Shown here piece after piece: positions 5,039-8,539 of a stretch of DNA of 8,539 nucleotides. Numbering within the stretch: the first letter of the stretch is position 1; each line of letters starts with the position of its first letter. The stretch is from an uncultured Saprospiraceae bacterium (GTDB lineage Bacteria > Bacteroidota > Bacteroidia > Chitinophagales > Saprospiraceae): NCBI GenBank assembly GCA_937952155.1, contig CALFYH010000180.1:1-8539 (forward strand), given 5' to 3'. The translations under genes were made by a program, and so were the position numbers. The notes under the pieces were generated by a model. It did not search any database, had not been told where the DNA came from, and worked only from the letters and a program-made list of their open reading frames with translations.

Positions 5039-8000
5039 ATGAAGCAGCTCATCATTTATTTATTGATATTATCTCACCTCACAATTTTTGCTCAAGAAAA
5101 GCCAAAATGGGACGTCAATAATCCTCCAGGCAACTTCAAAGAAGTCTCTTTCACCACCAATGAAGGTACATGGATGAATGTCGATGTGAGCCCCGATGGA
5201 AGTATGATTGCTTTCGACATGCTAGGAGATATATACACGATGCCGATATCTGGTGGAACAGCTACCGCCATTCGTACAGGCCTAGCTTGGGAAGTACAGC
5301 CACGTTGGAGTCCTGATGGCAAAAAGATATTATTCACGAGTGATTCTGCAGGTGGAGACAATATCTTCTATATGGATGTCGATGGAAAAAATGTAAAACA
5401 AATCACAAAAGAAAGTTTCAGATTGCTCAATAATGCGGTGTGGATGCCTGATGGTCAATATATTATAGCAAGAAAACACTTTACTTCTGGTCGATCTTTG
5501 GGTGCTGGAGAAATGTGGATGTACCATATCTCAGGTGGTGAAGGCATCCAGCTGACCAAAAGAAAAAATGATCAGCAAGATGTCAATGAACCGACTATCT
5601 CGCCTGATGGTAAAATGCTGTATTATAGCGAAGATGTCTATCCAGGTGGCTATTTCCAATACAATAAAGATCCTAATAGCGAGATTTTTGTGATCAATAG
5701 TTACAACATAGAAACTGGCGAAACCAAAAGAGTAACTGGCGGACCAGGTGGAGCATGCAGACCCCAAATTTCCAATAAAGGCGACAAAATAGCTTATGTG
5801 CGTCGTGTCCGAGAGAAATCCGTCTTGTACATTTATGAAATATCAACTGGCAGAGAATGGGCTATCTACGACCAACTTAGCAAAGACCAGCAAGAAGCTT
5901 GGACGGTATTTGGTATTTATACTGGATTTGACTGGATGCCAGATGATAAAGAGATTGTAATCTGGGCGAAAGGTAAAATTGTCAAAATCAATATTGCAGA
6001 CAAAAAAGCTACGGATATTCCATTTACTGTCAATGCCAAACATAAACTGATGGAAACGGTGCAGTTTGAAAACAAAGCGTATGAAGAAAATTTTGATGTA
6101 AAAGTACTTAGAAACGCAGTCACTTCACCTGATGGAAGCCAACTCGTATTCAGCGCTTTAGGAAGTTTATATATTTCTAATAATGGCCAAACACCGGTAA
6201 GATTGACCACCGGTACAGACTTCGAAGCTGAGCCACAATTTAATGGCAAAGGGAATCAAATCGTCTATGTCACATGGAATGATGAAAGCTTAGGTAAAAT
6301 ACTAACCTATAATTTTGTCACTAAAAAATCAACAGTCGTAACTAAAGATCCAGCTATCTATCGTACGCCTTCATTTTCACCCGATGGCGCTCAAATTGTC
6401 TATCGAAAAGAAGGTGGTAATGGTCATCAAGGTTACCAATACAATACTAATTCGGGGATTTACACTGCTGATGTCAATGGGGAAAATGCGACATTGATCA
6501 CGCAAGAAGGTGAAAAACCAATATTCTCAGCAGATGGTAATGAAATCTATTTTACCACAGGAGGCTTTTTATTTGGTTCTATTGCGAAGGCATTCAAAAA
6601 ATATAGCTTAAAAACCAAAAAAACTGAAGTGGTTTTCAATACGAGTTACACTACAAATTTCGTCCTAAGTCCTGATAATAAATGGGTTGCTTTTACAGAA
6701 TTATATAAAGTTTATATCGCACCGATGCCAAAAACTGGCCAACCCATCGGTCTCTCAGCCAAAACCAAAGCTTTTCCAGTTGCACAAGTGGCGCGTGATG
6801 CAGGTATCAATCTACACTGGTCAGCCGATAGTCAAAAATTGCATTGGACGCTAGGTAATGAATATTTTACAGAAAGTCTCAATAGAAGATTCTTGTTTCT
6901 CGAAGGTGCTCTTGACTCGATCCCGCCGATAGATACTCTAGGTACTAAAATAAGTCTTACCATCAAAACCGACAAACCCAAAGGAAAAATTGCCTTCAAA
7001 AATGCCAATATCATCACCATGGAAAATGATAAGATCATCAAAAATGGAATCGTCCTTGTTGACGAAAACATTATCAAATATGTAGGTCCTGCATCAGGTA
7101 TAAAACTGGATAAAAGCACAAAAATTATTGATGTAAATGGCAAAACTATCATGCCAGGATTGATTGATGTCCATGCCCATTTAGGTGCATTCAGAGATGG
7201 CATCAGTCCTCAGAAACATTGGGAATATTTTGCAAACTTAGCTTATGGCGTGACCACAACCCATGATCCATCTGTCAATAGTGAAATCACCTTTGCACAG
7301 TCAGAAATGGTAAAAGCTGGTGTACTCACAGGTCCAAGGATCTTCTCTACAGGTACTATCCTCTATGGTGCAGATGGTGACTTCAAAGCAGAGATCAATA
7401 GTCTCGAAGATGCCAAATCAGCACTTAGAAGAACCCAAGCATTTGGCGCATTTTCTGTAAAATCATATAACCAACCAAGACGTGAACAACGCCAACAAGT
7501 CATAGAAGCTGCCCGACAGCTAGGTATCAGAGTTGTACCTGAAGGCGGATCGTTTTTCTACCACAATATGAGCATGGTAGCGGACGGACACACAAGTATA
7601 GAGCATAATATTCCCGTAGCACCACTTTACAAAGATGTTGTTAGCTTCTGGTCCAATACCAAAACAAGCAATACGCCGACACTCATCGTGAATTATGGCG
7701 GCCTTACCGGCGAATATTATTGGTATCAAAATACAGAAGTTTGGAAAAAGGAGAAGTTGTTAAAATTTACTCCTAGTCCAATTATTGATTCTCGCGCAAG
7801 ACATCGCACGATGGTGCCACAAGAAGAATACGAAAATGGCCATATCTTGACATCAAAATCTTGTAAAAAGCTGGCCGATGCTGGTGTCAATATCAATCTA
7901 GGAGCACATGGTCAGCTACAGGGATTAGGTGCACATTGGGAATTGTGGATGCTGCAGCAAGGTGGCATGTCCAATTATCAAGCCCTAAAAAGTGCCACTG

Positions 8001-8296
8001 TGAATGGTGCAGAACTTCTAGGTATGGAAAATCAAATCGGTACACTCAAAGCTGGAAAACTTGCCGATCTCATCATTATTGATGGCAATCCGATGGAAGA
8101 CATCCGCAAAACCGAAAATGTCGTGTACACCATGATCAATGGTCGCCTCTACGATACCAATACAATGGATGAAATAGGTAATGCCACCAAAAAAAGAACC
8201 AAATTTTATTGGGAATTAGATGGAAGTGGACTCGCCTACCCTTTTCATCAGGAGACGAATGGATTTATGGGTGTGAGGTGTGCCTGTGGGTTGTAG
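5039..8296 (+). CDS. Secreted PD40/TolB-like beta-propeller fused to an amidohydrolase domain
   Basis: The 1085-residue exported protein starts with a type I signal peptide (MKQLIIYLLILSHLTIFA, cut before QEKPKW). Residues about 48-605 hold about twelve PD40-like blades marked by SPDG or degenerate turns at 51, 91, 136, 188, 245, 300, 363, 402, 447, 497, 544 and 595, enough for two six-bladed propellers. From about 648 to 1045 comes a TIM-barrel amidohydrolase: the composite N-terminal beta region (IAFKNANIITM, then MPGLIDVHAHLG with His712 and His714), VKSY (Lys808, likely bridging ligand), IEHN (His856), and a C-terminal GKLADLIIIDGNPMEDIR segment. Glu835 and His957 occupy places where His and Asp are usual. 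Imidazolonepropionase/dipeptidase-like hydrolysis is inferred; the substrate is unknown. The protein ends CACGL, with no obvious T9SS sorting domain. It lies 119 bases after the toxin gene, and no convincing promoter or terminator was found around it. Confidence 0.92.
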   Translation: MKQLIIYLLILSHLTIFAQEKPKWDVNNPPGNFKEVSFTTNEGTWMNVDVSPDGSMIAFDMLGDIYTMPISGGTATAIRTGLAWEVQPRWSPDGKKILFTSDSAGGDNIFYMDVDGKNVKQITKESFRLLNNAVWMPDGQYIIARKHFTSGRSLGAGEMWMYHISGGEGIQLTKRKNDQQDVNEPTISPDGKMLYYSEDVYPGGYFQYNKDPNSEIFVINSYNIETGETKRVTGGPGGACRPQISNKGDKIAYVRRVREKSVLYIYEISTGREWAIYDQLSKDQQEAWTVFGIYTGFDWMPDDKEIVIWAKGKIVKINIADKKATDIPFTVNAKHKLMETVQFENKAYEENFDVKVLRNAVTSPDGSQLVFSALGSLYISNNGQTPVRLTTGTDFEAEPQFNGKGNQIVYVTWNDESLGKILTYNFVTKKSTVVTKDPAIYRTPSFSPDGAQIVYRKEGGNGHQGYQYNTNSGIYTADVNGENATLITQEGEKPIFSADGNEIYFTTGGFLFGSIAKAFKKYSLKTKKTEVVFNTSYTTNFVLSPDNKWVAFTELYKVYIAPMPKTGQPIGLSAKTKAFPVAQVARDAGINLHWSADSQKLHWTLGNEYFTESLNRRFLFLEGALDSIPPIDTLGTKISLTIKTDKPKGKIAFKNANIITMENDKIIKNGIVLVDENIIKYVGPASGIKLDKSTKIIDVNGKTIMPGLIDVHAHLGAFRDGISPQKHWEYFANLAYGVTTTHDPSVNSEITFAQSEMVKAGVLTGPRIFSTGTILYGADGDFKAEINSLEDAKSALRRTQAFGAFSVKSYNQPRREQRQQVIEAARQLGIRVVPEGGSFFYHNMSMVADGHTSIEHNIPVAPLYKDVVSFWSNTKTSNTPTLIVNYGGLTGEYYWYQNTEVWKKEKLLKFTPSPIIDSRARHRTMVPQEEYENGHILTSKSCKKLADAGVNINLGAHGQLQGLGAHWELWMLQQGGMSNYQALKSATVNGAELLGMENQIGTLKAGKLADLIIIDGNPMEDIRKTENVVYTMINGRLYDTNTMDEIGNATKKRTKFYWELDGSGLAYPFHQETNGFMGVRCACGL

Positions 8297-8426
8297 GGGA
8301 CAGTATTTGAATATGGTTAAAGCATTAAAAACTTGTTTTACATCTATAATAATAATACCCAAAACAAACGTTAATTATTTGTATTTTAAAAGCAGCAAAT
8401 GAATCACCATCTTAAGTATCTAGTAA

Positions 8427-8539
8427 ATGAAAATTTCTTATTTTGTTTTAATACTGTTGACGACTCCAATAATTAAAAGTCAAGCCCAAAAGCCTTATCT
8501 TTTAGATAAATTCCTTGGAACGGTTTATGATATTCCTAT
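8427..8539 (+). CDS. Partial secreted protein (N-terminal 37 residues only), function unknown
   Basis: An ATG at 8427-8429 opens a frame that stays open to the right edge. The peptide begins MKISYFVLILLTTPIIKSQA and continues QKPYLLDKFLG. It shows a basic N-terminus, a hydrophobic core and a probable type I cleavage after SQA, so an exported protein is expected. An overlapping earlier ATG at 8399 ends after a few codons and is not the start. The leader is AT-rich with no Shine-Dalgarno. It lies 130 bases downstream of the amidohydrolase on the same strand; this spacer has no clear promoter or hairpin, so both independent and read-through transcription are possible. The mature part is too short to name a family. 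Confidence 0.6.
   Translation, partial: MKISYFVLILLTTPIIKSQAQKPYLLDKFLGTVYDIP

Noticed and set aside
6832..7203. A 123-codon minus-strand ORF, and several shorter ones, inside the amidohydrolase gene.
   Set aside because: They are antisense to a well-supported gene with continuous domain matches; the products are low-complexity shadows.
8370..8396. ACAAA/TTTGT stem followed by TATTTT after the amidohydrolase gene, considered as a terminator.
   Set aside because: Only five weak base pairs with a 9-base loop; not enough to support a terminator call.
1..8539. Search for a new defence, mobile or biosynthetic system spanning several genes.
   Set aside because: Neighbouring genes lie on alternating strands, belong to unrelated known families and have separate promoters or terminators. 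Apart from the ordinary toxin-antitoxin pair, no linked multi-gene system, CRISPR-like repeat array, transposase or integrase was seen.

Overview
The window looks like chromosomal DNA of a Bacteroidota bacterium, perhaps of the Saprospira/Chitinophaga/Sphingobacterium side, but the exact group cannot be fixed from this sequence. The signs are AT-rich DNA, very AT-rich leaders with no Shine-Dalgarno sequence before any start codon, promoter -7 boxes of the TAnnTTTG type (TACCTTTG occurs upstream of three genes), a lipoprotein start ending in LMSC followed by GGDD, and a secreted beta-propeller/amidohydrolase fusion of a type well known from this phylum.

Layout from left to right. (1) The 5' end of a lipoprotein gene runs off the left edge on the minus strand. 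(2) A three-helix MscS-type mechanosensitive channel lies on the minus strand and ends in a strong intrinsic terminator at 223-258. (3) A 287-base divergent spacer carries the -7 box of a plus-strand pair: a 629-residue U32-family protein resembling the rRNA hydroxylation factor RlhA, and a small DUF3995 membrane protein 24 bases downstream. (4) A Nudix hydrolase on the minus strand meets the DUF3995 gene tail to tail, with 5 bases between the stop codons. (5) Divergent from the Nudix gene, and with the best promoter in the window, is a compact type II toxin-antitoxin pair: a Phd/YefM-like antitoxin, a 1-base gap, and a RelE/ParE-like toxin. (6) A 1085-residue exported protein follows, with about twelve PD40/TolB-like propeller repeats and a C-terminal amidohydrolase domain. 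(7) The start of another secreted protein is cut by the right edge.

These genes do not form one pathway. They look like independent housekeeping, envelope and stress functions. The U32 and DUF3995 genes are probably co-transcribed, the toxin-antitoxin pair is clearly an operon, and the large amidohydrolase may have its own promoter that I could not recognise. I see no CRISPR array, tRNA, rRNA, insertion sequence or phage gene. I found no convincing new multi-gene system. The most interesting points are an apparent Glu/His exchange at two metal-ligand positions of the amidohydrolase, two four-cysteine clusters in the U32 protein, and the organisation of the toxin-antitoxin locus.
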